From assembly GCA_937907485.1 (NCBI GenBank), contig CALESR010000090.1, positions 1-12,587 on the forward strand: DNA of 12,587 bases, given 5' to 3'. The position numbers and the translations under genes are program-made. The notes under the pieces were generated by a model. That model searched no databases and had not been told where the DNA came from. It worked only from the letters and a program-made list of their open reading frames with translations. This DNA comes from an uncultured Paracoccaceae bacterium. GTDB taxonomy: Bacteria > Pseudomonadota > Alphaproteobacteria > Rhodobacterales > Rhodobacteraceae. Positions 6,843 to 12,563 of this stretch are shown in pieces (position 1 is the stretch's first letter; every line of letters starts with the position of its first letter).

Positions 6843-6891
6843 CAAATTCGGCTCACGCTTGGTAAAAAAACCGTTGCATCTGCCGAATTTG
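6843..6891. repeat. Inverted repeat CAAATTCGGC / GCCGAATTTG
   Basis: CAAATTCGGC at 6843-6852 is the exact reverse complement of GCCGAATTTG at 6882-6891, separated by 29 bases that contain GGTAAAAAAACC. A third, related copy, CAAATTTGG, is at 6803-6811. Copy starts are 40 bases apart. It may be an operator array or a large hairpin. Confidence 0.5.
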
Positions 6892-6925
6892 GTCTTACGG
6901 TGGTCGCATTCAGGGTTTGGCCGCT

Positions 6926-6962
6926 GTCATGCGGCCCTCTGATCTTGCGCAAGTCATGCGGC
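6926..6962 (+). repeat. Direct repeat GTCATGCGGC around a CTTGCGCAAG palindrome
   Basis: GTCATGCGGC occurs at 6926-6935 and 6953-6962 (27 bases start to start). The palindrome CTTGCGCAAG (6944-6953) abuts the second copy, and CTTGCGC recurs at 6977-6983. The position about 100 bases before the DUF1127 ATG suits a regulator site. No known consensus is matched. Confidence 0.4.
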
Positions 6963-7072
6963 AGACGCATGGCGGCCTTGCGCGTTCCCCCTCTTCTCGC
7001 TGCATCTGCAAACGGCTATCTCTGTCGCAGAAGCACAATGCTTCAGCAATTTACAAATGACAGGAGCCTCAG

Positions 7073-7282
7073 ATGGCCTTTTTTGCCTCCGCACGCCCCG
7101 TCGCTGACGGCGTGTTCGGCCGCAGCCTCGGGTTCTCGTTCGCCGACCTTTTCGCCCGCGTCGCCGCGTGGAACGATCAGCGAGTCACCCGCCGTGAGCT
7201 GGCCAAGCTTTCGGACCGCGAGCTGGACGATATCGGTCTGTGCCGTGGCGACATCGACGGCGTGATCAACGCGCTGCGTTGA
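7073..7282 (+). CDS. Small DUF1127 protein
   Basis: A 69-residue protein with a C-terminal DUF1127 domain: RVTRRELAKLSDRELDDIGL (37-56) followed by CRGDID. DUF1127 proteins are short, basic and common in alphaproteobacteria. Characterised members have been linked to RNA binding and small-RNA turnover in Rhodobacter (CcaF1) and to phosphate control through PhoR in Agrobacterium. The 25-residue N-terminal part before the domain is not conserved that I can tell. The ribosome site AGGAG (7062-7066) is six bases before the ATG. The gene stands alone, divergent from ruvC and followed by a strong terminator, so it is probably monocistronic. What this copy does is not shown by the sequence. Confidence 0.88.
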   Translation: MAFFASARPVADGVFGRSLGFSFADLFARVAAWNDQRVTRRELAKLSDRELDDIGLCRGDIDGVINALR

Positions 7283-7290
7283 TCCAGCGG

Positions 7291-7303
7291 CCCGCGACGC
7301 GGG
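7291..7303 (+). other. Stem-loop in the DUF1127 3' untranslated region
   Basis: CCCGC-GAC-GCGGG forms a five-pair stem with a three-base loop, starting eight bases after the stop codon and preceding the terminator hairpin. Confidence 0.4.
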
Positions 7304-7324
7304 ACCGTCGAGACCCAGAACAGG

Positions 7325-7360
7325 AAACGCCGCCCGGCTGATGGCCAGGGCGGCGTTTTT
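7325..7360 (+). terminator. Intrinsic terminator after the DUF1127 gene
   Basis: AAACGCCGCCC (7325-7335) pairs perfectly with GGGCGGCGTTT (7348-7358), an 11-pair GC-rich stem with a 12-base loop, and runs into TTTTT (7356-7360). It ends the DUF1127 transcript. The A-run on the left side could give weaker termination for the convergent gene that stops at 7377. Confidence 0.9.
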
Positions 7361-7376
7361 CATGGGCTGGCAGGGA

Positions 7377-7694
7377 TCAGAGGGTGGCGCTGGCCTCGGG
7401 CAGGGGGGCGCCACGCAGGGCGGCGGCCAGTGCACTGCTGACCGGATCGGCACCAAAGAGCCAATGGGTGATCTGTGCGCCGAACCCGGCCTCGGCCACC
7501 GGGGGGGCGACAAAGGCCGAGCTGTCATGCGCCAGCCCGGCGGCCTTGAGCACGACAAGGCAGACGAGCGTGCCGCCGACAATCCCGCCCGCGCGGCGCA
7601 GCAGGCCAAAGCGCGGGGCCTCATTTTCAACCTTGACCTCGACGCGCGAGGCAAGAACGGCTTCCATTCGCTGCAAGAAGGCGGAACTGGGCAT
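7377..7694 (-). CDS. Hypothetical single-pass membrane protein
   Basis: A 105-residue protein of no family I recognise. It has a soluble N-terminus with basic residues (about 1-34, including PRFGLLRRAGG), one likely membrane segment (GGIVGGTLVCLVVLKAAGLA, about 36-55) and a C-terminal part (HDSSAF... to the end) containing ITHWLFGADP. By the positive-inside rule the N-terminus is probably cytoplasmic. The ATG at 7694 is preferred over an 18-codon extension because the extension lacks a ribosome site; only a weak GGAT is seen before 7694. It follows prmA on the same strand by 74 bases. Gene reality is supported by the coherent membrane segment and the position between prmA and a terminator. 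Confidence 0.65.
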   Translation of the reverse strand: MPSSAFLQRMEAVLASRVEVKVENEAPRFGLLRRAGGIVGGTLVCLVVLKAAGLAHDSSAFVAPPVAEAGFGAQITHWLFGADPVSSALAAALRGAPLPEASATL

Positions 7695-7768
7695 GGTCAC
7701 ATCCGGTTTGGGGCGAGTCCCCGCCAGACTAGACCGCAATCTGGGCAAAAATCGGGCAGCGCGGCCGG

Positions 7769-8638
7769 TCAGACCCGGCGCAACAGCAGGGTTGTCCAGT
7801 CGCCGATTTCCTCGCGCTCGACCTCGGCAAAACCCGCTGCGACATAGGCCGCCAGCACATCCGACGCCTGCGTGTTGAGCAGGCCCGACAGGATCGCCAG
7901 CGAGTCAGTGGCGGTGTGGCGCGCCATGTCGGGGGCGATCATCACCAGCGGGCCCTTGAGGATATTGGCAAATACCAGATCAAAGGGCGCGCGGGCGTGG
8001 ATATCGGGGTGTTCGAACCCCATCGCTTCGAGACAGTCGACCTGTCCCGCCATCGCGTTGGCGTCGACATTGGCGCGGGCGACATCGACGGCAACGGCGT
8101 CGATATCGGTGGCCAGCACCGGTTCCGGCCAGAGCCGCGCCGCGCCCATCGCCAGCACGGCAGTGCCGCAGCCGACGTCGATCACGTTGCGGCCATGAAA
8201 GCCACGGTCGGCCAGCCGGTCCAACGCGCGCAGACAGCCCAGCGTGGTGCCGTGGTGCCCGGTGCCAAAGGCCATCGCGGCCTCGATCAAGAGGCCGATG
8301 CGGCCCTCGGGCAGCTTGTCGGCATCGTGGCTGCCATAGACAAAGAACCGCCCGGCCTCGACCGGTTTCAACTCGCGTTTGACATGGGCGACCCAGTCGA
8401 TTTCGGGCAGTTCCGAAATGGCGAATTCGGCCGAGCCAAAGGCGGCGGCCATCAGCGTCAGGGCGATGTCGTCGGGGGCCTCGGTGAAATAGGCGCCAAC
8501 CTCCCAAAGGCCCGAGCCATCCTCCATCTCGAAGACGCCGACCCCGATCGGCGCGGGGTCGAGATCTTCCAGCGCCTCGCCCAGAGCCTGGGCGCGGTCT
8601 TCGTCGGGCAGGGTGGTCAGGGCGGTATAGGTGGGCAT
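7769..8638 (-). CDS. prmA: Ribosomal protein L11 methyltransferase PrmA
   Basis: PrmA transfers methyl groups from S-adenosylmethionine to ribosomal protein L11. The 289-residue protein has an N-terminal L11-recognition domain (about 1-95), the conserved AMAFGTGHHGTT segment (121-132), the SAM-binding motif I VIDVGCGTAVLAMGA (152-166), ATDID (176-180) for the ribose-binding acid, and the catalytic-region motif DLVFANILKGPL (220-231). The length is in the family range (about 290-300). The ATG at 8638 has GGAG (8647-8650) eight bases upstream, which decides against a start 18 codons further up. It lies between a DUF1491 gene and a small membrane-protein gene, all on the minus strand. Confidence 0.95.
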   Translation of the reverse strand: MPTYTALTTLPDEDRAQALGEALEDLDPAPIGVGVFEMEDGSGLWEVGAYFTEAPDDIALTLMAAAFGSAEFAISELPEIDWVAHVKRELKPVEAGRFFVYGSHDADKLPEGRIGLLIEAAMAFGTGHHGTTLGCLRALDRLADRGFHGRNVIDVGCGTAVLAMGAARLWPEPVLATDIDAVAVDVARANVDANAMAGQVDCLEAMGFEHPDIHARAPFDLVFANILKGPLVMIAPDMARHTATDSLAILSGLLNTQASDVLAAYVAAGFAEVEREEIGDWTTLLLRRV

Positions 8639-8679
8639 GGCGGGCTCTCCGGAACTGGCGCCGGGCCTAACGCGCCCCT

Positions 8680-8710
8680 GCCTGCTGTGCAAGGTGAACT
8701 TGCCGCAGGC
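8680..8710 (-). other. Stem-loop between the DUF1491 gene and prmA
   Basis: GCCTGC (8680-8685) pairs with GCAGGC (8705-8710), and inside it GCAAG (8689-8693) pairs with CTTGC (8699-8703), leaving a GTGAA loop and a small internal bulge. No U-run follows on the minus strand, so it is not a classic terminator. It lies in the prmA leader. Confidence 0.4.
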
Positions 8711-8718
8711 GCGCGGCG

Positions 8719-9054
8719 TCAGCCCTCGAAGCCCGGCTCATCCAGCAGGGAGCGCCCGGCGCGGTCCTCGACCTCGATCACCCACAGATCGGGGTCGCGC
8801 GCCCGTTCGCGCGCCAGACGGGCGTCGATCTCGGCCTCGGGGCCGGAGGCGATCAGCGCCCAGTGGCGGCTGTCGGTCATCAGGTCGAACTGGCGCTGGT
8901 GCAGGCTGGCGGTGCCGTCGAGCGGCGATTGCTTGACGATGACCGCCCCCGCCGTCGCATCGCCGCGCCGCACGACAAAGGCCGGGATGTCGGCCAGCCG
9001 CAGGCGGGTCAGATAGGCCTGCACCCAGAAGTCGGCACTGAGGCGGGGGGTCAT
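8719..9054 (-). CDS. DUF1491 family protein
   Basis: A 111-residue protein of the DUF1491 family. Recognisable conserved parts are RLSADFWVQAYLTRLRLADI (4-23), PAFVVRRGDATAGAVIVKQ (24-42), and a C-terminal RDPDLWVIEVEDRAGRSLLD (87-106). It is a small soluble protein with no signal or membrane segment. The family has no assigned function known to me; the pattern of conserved Arg, Asp and Trp is what defines it. The ATG at 9054 gives the family N-terminus. A longer in-frame start at 9141 would translate through the intergenic repeat element and is rejected. It lies 80 bases upstream of prmA. Confidence 0.82.
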   Translation of the reverse strand: MTPRLSADFWVQAYLTRLRLADIPAFVVRRGDATAGAVIVKQSPLDGTASLHQRQFDLMTDSRHWALIASGPEAEIDARLARERARDPDLWVIEVEDRAGRSLLDEPGFEG

Positions 9055-9079
9055 CGGCGGCGCCCGTGGCGGGCCGGGC

Positions 9080-9150
9080 AGGGGGGCATTCTGCCCCCCT
9101 CGGCCTGCGGCCTCACCCCCCTGAGGATATTTGAAGAGCAAAGATGGGGG
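9080..9150 (+). repeat. Intergenic repeat element, copy A (hairpin plus GGATATTTG box)
   Basis: A perfect nine-pair hairpin, AGGGGGGCA (9080-9088), TTC loop, TGCCCCCCT (9092-9100), is followed by GGCC-TGC-GGCC (9102-9112) and the box GGATATTTGAAGAGCAAAGA (9125-9144), then a G-run. The box recurs before lepB with two differences. It resembles a dispersed intergenic element that I associate with Rhodobacteraceae; that link is from memory. It fills most of the gap between era and the DUF1491 gene. Confidence 0.7.
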
Positions 9151-9162
9151 CGCGCGGCGGGG

Positions 9163-10074
9163 TCAGGCATTCCCGTCGCGGAAATCGAGGCCCATGTTGT
9201 CATAGCGTTCGGATTCCTCGAGCCAGTTCTGCCGCACGCGGACGGTGAGGAACAGGTGAACCGGGCGGCCGAGGAAAGTGGCGATTTCGGCGCGGGCCTG
9301 TTGGCCGACGGCCTTGACCGTCTCGCCCTTGTTGCCCAGCACGATGCCCTTGTGGCCTTCGCGGGCGACATAGATCACCTGATCGATGCGGGCCGAGCCA
9401 TCGGGGCGGTCTTCCCAGGCCTCGGTTTCCACGGTCAGTTCATAGGGCAGTTCCTGATGCAGGCGCAGGGTCAGTTTCTCGCGCGTCATCTCGGCGGCGA
9501 TCATGCGTTCCGGCGAATCGGCGAGCTGGTCCTCGGGATAGAGCCATTCGCCATCGGGCAGGGTCTGGCCCAGCCAGTCCTTCAGGCTGTCGGCGCCGTA
9601 GCCGCGTTCGGCCGAGATCATGAAGGTGCGCGCGAAGGGGAAGGCCTCGTTCATCGATTGCGCCAGTTCCAGCAGGGTCTCGGCCTTGACGCGGTCGATC
9701 TTGTTGATCGCCAACGCGATGATCTGCCCTTCGCTGGTGCGGTCCTTGAGCGAGGCGAGGATGGCCTTGACCCCCTCGGTGATGCCGCGATGCGCCTCGA
9801 TCAGCAGCACGACGATATCGGCATCCGCCGCGCCGCCCCAGGCGGCGGCGACCATGGCGCGGTCCAGTCGGCGGCGCGGGCGGAACAGGCCCGGCGTGTC
9901 GACAAAGACGATCTGCGCCTCGCCGGCCATGGCGATGCCACGGATGCGGGCGCGGGTGGTCTGCACCTTGTGCGTGACGATCGAGACCTTGGCCCCGACC
10001 ATGCGGTTCAGCAGGGTGGACTTGCCCGCGTTGGGCTCGCCGATCAGGGCCACAAAGCCCGCGCGTCTGGTCAT
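9163..10074 (-). CDS. era: GTPase Era
   Basis: Era is an essential GTPase that binds the 3' end of 16S rRNA and helps to assemble the 30S subunit. The 303-residue protein has all G motifs: G1 GEPNAGKST (12-20), G2 Thr39-Thr40 in KVQTTRAR, G3 DTPG (59-62), G4 NKID (124-127) and G5 SAE (154-156). The C-terminal KH domain (about 200-290) carries the RNA-binding GNKG loop (247-250) and GRPVHLFLTVRVRQNW. The length matches Era (about 300). The ATG at 10074 has AAGGA (10081-10085) six bases upstream. It is the last gene of lepB-rnc-eamA-era on the minus strand, 29 bases after the transporter gene. An intergenic repeat follows it. Confidence 0.97.
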   Translation of the reverse strand: MTRRAGFVALIGEPNAGKSTLLNRMVGAKVSIVTHKVQTTRARIRGIAMAGEAQIVFVDTPGLFRPRRRLDRAMVAAAWGGAADADIVVLLIEAHRGITEGVKAILASLKDRTSEGQIIALAINKIDRVKAETLLELAQSMNEAFPFARTFMISAERGYGADSLKDWLGQTLPDGEWLYPEDQLADSPERMIAAEMTREKLTLRLHQELPYELTVETEAWEDRPDGSARIDQVIYVAREGHKGIVLGNKGETVKAVGQQARAEIATFLGRPVHLFLTVRVRQNWLEESERYDNMGLDFRDGNA

Positions 10075-10103
10075 GGATGTTCCTTTGGCTGCGACGAACG
10101 CCC

Positions 10104-10967
10104 TTATACCATGCGCCGCGCGCGGGCCAGCGTGAAGAGTCCCGATCCGACAATCAGCGCCGATCCCAGCAGCATTTGCAGGTCCGGCCGCTCGTCGAAC
10201 AGGATCGCGGCGAGGATCAGCGCAAAGACCAGCCGCGTATAGCGAAACGGCGTGACCACCGAGACCTCGCCCGAGCGCATCGCCACGGTCAGCGCCGCAT
10301 AGGCCGCCGTGCCGAACAACGCGGCGCCACCGATCAGCCCCAGCGCGGGCACGGGGGGCACCGCCAGCGGCGCCTGCGTCACCAGTTGCACCACCAAACC
10401 GGCCAGCGCCAGCACGCTCATGCCCAGCACGCCGAGTTGCGCATTGGTCACCCGGGGCGGCGCGGCGCGGGTGGCGAGGTCGCGCCCGGCAAAGCCCAGC
10501 ATCCCCAACACGGCGAAGATCGCCGCTGGATCGAGCCCTTCAGGGCCGGGCCGCAGGATCAAGAGCACACCGCCCAGCCCGACCGCGATTGCCAGCCAGC
10601 GCCGCCAGCCGACCCGTTCGCCGAACACCACCACCGCGCCGGCCACCACGACCAGCGGTGTCGCCTGCAAGATCGCCGAGGTGGCGCCCAGCGTCGCATA
10701 GGCCAGGGCCAGCGAATAAAAGAGCCGCCCGCCCAGTTCGAAGGCCGAGCGCAACAGCAGGCCGCGCGTCAGCCGCGGCAGCGGCGCCTCGCCGCGCAGC
10801 AGCGCCGCACCGGCAAAGATCAGCACGCCCAACAGGCCTAATCCCATCATCGCCGTCGGCACCGGAACCAGCGTGGTGGCGGATTTCAGCAAGCCGTCCT
10901 CGACGGCAAAGGCCGCCATGGCCAGCACCATGAACAGCGCGCCGCGGCGGTTGCCAGCGGGGGTCAC
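10104..10967 (-). CDS. EamA/DMT-type membrane transporter
   Basis: A 287-residue inner-membrane protein of the drug/metabolite transporter superfamily. It has about ten hydrophobic segments in two EamA repeats. Examples are ALFMVLAMAAF near the start, LLGVLIFAGAALL, VVVAGAVVVFGERVGW (first-repeat end, with the typical GER), VTPFRYTRLVFALILAAIL and LFDERPDLQMLLGSALIVGS (second-repeat end, with the typical DE). The substrate cannot be read from sequence. The start is the GTG at 10967, which overlaps the rnc stop as GTGA; an open extension to 11156 runs wholly inside rnc and is rejected. The gene is wedged between rnc and era, which are adjacent in many alphaproteobacteria. The usual role for this family is metabolite export. 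Confidence 0.88.
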   Translation of the reverse strand: MTPAGNRRGALFMVLAMAAFAVEDGLLKSATTLVPVPTAMMGLGLLGVLIFAGAALLRGEAPLPRLTRGLLLRSAFELGGRLFYSLALAYATLGATSAILQATPLVVVAGAVVVFGERVGWRRWLAIAVGLGGVLLILRPGPEGLDPAAIFAVLGMLGFAGRDLATRAAPPRVTNAQLGVLGMSVLALAGLVVQLVTQAPLAVPPVPALGLIGGAALFGTAAYAALTVAMRSGEVSVVTPFRYTRLVFALILAAILFDERPDLQMLLGSALIVGSGLFTLARARRMV

Positions 10968-11665
10968 GAGGCGGTGACCTGATCCAGCATCGCCCGCGCC
11001 GCCGCCATTTCCGCCGCGCGTTTTGACCCGGCGCTGGAGGCGAGGGCGCGGCCGTCGGCAAGGCGCACCTCGATGGTGAAGATCGGGGCGTGCGAGGGGC
11101 CCTGACGGTCGGTCTCGACATAGGTCGGCGGCGGCTCGCCGCGCGCCTGCGCCCATTCCTGCAGGCTGGTCTTGGCATCGCGGGCGTCGGCGTCCACCCC
11201 GGCGATGCGGTCCTTCCAGTGGTGCAGGATCACGCCGCGCGCCGCCCCCAGCCCGCCGTCCAGATAGACCGCTGCCAGCACCGCCTCCATCGCGTCGCCC
11301 AGCAGCGCCTCCTTGCGCCGCCCGCCCGAGATCATCTCGGACCGACCCAGCCGCAGCACCGCGCCCAGATCAATCTCGCGCGCAATGTCGGCACAGGTTT
11401 CCTTGCGCACCAGCGCGTTGAACCGCGGGGCCAGTTGCCCCTCGCTGGCCTGCCGGTCGGCGGTGAACAGCGCCTCGGCCATCACCAGCCCCAGCACCCG
11501 GTCACCCAGAAACTCCAGCCGCTGGTTATGCGCCCGCGCCGCCGTGCCCGCCGAGGCATGGGTCAGCGCGCGGATCAGCAACTCGGGCTGTGCAAAGTCA
11601 TGCCCCAGCCGCTGCGCGAACCGGGCCATCTCGACCGACAGGCTGATGCCGCCCGGCGCCGCCAT
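10964..11665 (-). CDS. rnc: Ribonuclease III
   Basis: RNase III cuts double-stranded RNA, including the rRNA precursor. The 233-residue protein has the family signature NQRLEFLGDRVLGLVMAEAL (47-66), with metal ligands Glu51 and Asp55. A second catalytic patch is at LLGDAMEAVLAAVYLDGG (121-138; Asp124, Glu127), and a C-terminal dsRNA-binding domain (about 164-232) ends in SSAGSKRAAEMAAARAML. The position equal to E. coli Glu38 is Gln48 here. The ATG at 11665 is seven bases after the lepB stop; GAGG before it, at the end of lepB, can serve as the ribosome site. The stop overlaps the transporter GTG. It sits in the lepB-rnc-era cluster. Confidence 0.97.
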   Translation of the reverse strand: MAAPGGISLSVEMARFAQRLGHDFAQPELLIRALTHASAGTAARAHNQRLEFLGDRVLGLVMAEALFTADRQASEGQLAPRFNALVRKETCADIAREIDLGAVLRLGRSEMISGGRRKEALLGDAMEAVLAAVYLDGGLGAARGVILHHWKDRIAGVDADARDAKTSLQEWAQARGEPPPTYVETDRQGPSHAPIFTIEVRLADGRALASSAGSKRAAEMAAARAMLDQVTAS

Positions 11666-11672
11666 GCCCGCC

Positions 11673-12470
11673 TCAGTCGCTCCAGGTCAGCGAGTGGAAG
11701 AACCGATCGCTGCGCCATGTCCAGAAGGCCAGCATCGAGGTGCCCGCCGACGAGAACATCACCCGCTCGGCCCGGCCGATCAGGTTTTCGAAGGGCACAA
11801 AGCCGACGCCCCCGGCGCCCTGCTCGAAACGCGAATCGATCGAGTTGTCGCGGTTGTCGCCCATGAAGAAGAAATGCCCCTCCGGCACGGTATAGACCGG
11901 GGTGTTGTTCGAAAAACTGCGGTCCTCGATGTTGAGCACCGGATAGCGCACGCCATTGGGCAGGGTCTCGATGACGCGCGACTTCAGGCACTCGCCGCCT
12001 TCGCCGACCGGCGCGTTCTCGCAGCGCGGGAACTGCGCAGCCGAGCCCTGCCGTGCATAGGTCTCGCTGTAAAAGCCGTCGGCCTCGCGCTGAACCGCGA
12101 CGTCGTTGAGGAACAGCACACCGTCGCGCACCTGAATGCGGTCGCCGGGCAGGCCGATCAACCGCTTGATGAGGTCGTCGCCGCTGACCGGATGGCGGAA
12201 CACCACGATATCGCCGCGCTCGGGCATCTCGCCCCAGATCCGCCCCGACACCGGGCACAGGCTGAACGGGCAGGAATGACGCGACCAGCCATAGGCCATC
12301 TTGTTGACAAAGAGGAAATCGCCGATCAGCAACGTCTCCTTCATCGACCCCGAGGGGATCCAGAACGGCTGGAAGAACACGGTGCGGAACACGCCCGCGA
12401 TGAGCAGGGCCCAGAACACCGTCTTGACGGTCTCCCAGAGTCCTTCCTTCTTTTCGACGGCAGCGGCCAT
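11673..12470 (-). CDS. lepB: Signal peptidase I
   Basis: LepB removes signal peptides from exported proteins at the periplasmic face of the inner membrane. The 265-residue protein has one N-terminal membrane segment (about 16-36), the nucleophile Ser42 in IPSGSMKETL (38-47), the general base Lys102 in DLIKRLIGLPGD (99-110), and the conserved box GDNRDNSIDSR (204-214). Four cysteines (67, 72, 150, 161) lie in the predicted periplasmic domain. The ATG at 12470 has AGGAG (12476-12480) five bases upstream, which is better than an in-frame start 15 codons further up. It leads the cluster lepB-rnc-eamA-era. An acpS gene, often upstream in relatives, is not in the window. Confidence 0.96.
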   Translation of the reverse strand: MAAAVEKKEGLWETVKTVFWALLIAGVFRTVFFQPFWIPSGSMKETLLIGDFLFVNKMAYGWSRHSCPFSLCPVSGRIWGEMPERGDIVVFRHPVSGDDLIKRLIGLPGDRIQVRDGVLFLNDVAVQREADGFYSETYARQGSAAQFPRCENAPVGEGGECLKSRVIETLPNGVRYPVLNIEDRSFSNNTPVYTVPEGHFFFMGDNRDNSIDSRFEQGAGGVGFVPFENLIGRAERVMFSSAGTSMLAFWTWRSDRFFHSLTWSD

Positions 12471-12475
12471 GTCGG

Positions 12476-12480
12476 CTCCT
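12476..12480 (-). promoter_or_regulatory. Ribosome binding site that fixes the lepB start
   Basis: AGGAG on the minus strand, five bases before the ATG at 12470. This supports the 265-residue protein over the 280-residue alternative. Confidence 0.7.
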
Positions 12481-12543
12481 GAAATGATGTCCCGGCGTTC
12501 TGGCCCCTGACCCACCCTAAGTCAAGAACCACCCCCGTCCCCC

Positions 12544-12563
12544 TCTTTGCTCCCCAAATATCC
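12544..12563 (-). repeat. Intergenic repeat element, copy B (GGATATTTG box)
   Basis: On the minus strand this reads GGATATTTGGGGAGCAAAGA, matching copy A (9125-9144) at 18 of 20 positions, and it is likewise followed by a G-run. It lies about 75 bases upstream of the lepB start. The flank towards the window end holds CCCCCC and CCCCG runs in place of the clear hairpin of copy A. The rest of the element may continue beyond the window. Confidence 0.65.

Larger units (their letters stand above)
6753..7072. other. Divergent intergenic region, ruvC / DUF1127 gene
   Basis: This is the longest gene-free stretch (about 320 bases). It is visibly richer in A and T than its flanks near ruvC and must hold the promoters of both genes. 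It contains three CAAATTYGG boxes at 40-base intervals (6803-6891), a degenerate SOS-like site (6811-6825), a direct repeat GTCATGCGGC (6926-6935 and 6953-6962) and a palindrome CTTGCGCAAG (6944-6953). No small gene with a ribosome site is supported. Confidence 0.6.

Noticed and set aside
6753..6845. N-terminal extension of RuvC by 31 residues
   Set aside because: It has no family match and covers the repeats upstream. The ATG at 6752 has AAGG at good spacing and puts the catalytic residues at E. coli numbering.
7283..7360. CcsR-type small RNA after the DUF1127 gene
   Set aside because: The CCUCCUCCC motif that defines that RNA family is not present; only generic hairpins remain.
9055..9141. 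Upstream extension of the DUF1491 frame
   Set aside because: It translates through the intergenic hairpin and repeat box. The ATG at 9054 starts the conserved domain at its usual place.
8863..10242. Long plus-strand open frame spanning the DUF1491 gene and era (459 codons)
   Set aside because: It crosses two real genes and an intergenic repeat on the opposite strand; the composition is typical of a GC-rich shadow.
10968..11156. Upstream extension of the transporter frame inside rnc
   Set aside because: The extra 63 codons are Arg/Gly-rich and overlap rnc. The GTG at the rnc stop (GTGA overlap) gives a normal transporter N-terminus.
11313..12482. Long plus-strand open frame opposite rnc and lepB (389 codons)
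   Set aside because: Shadow of two genes with full catalytic motifs on the minus strand.
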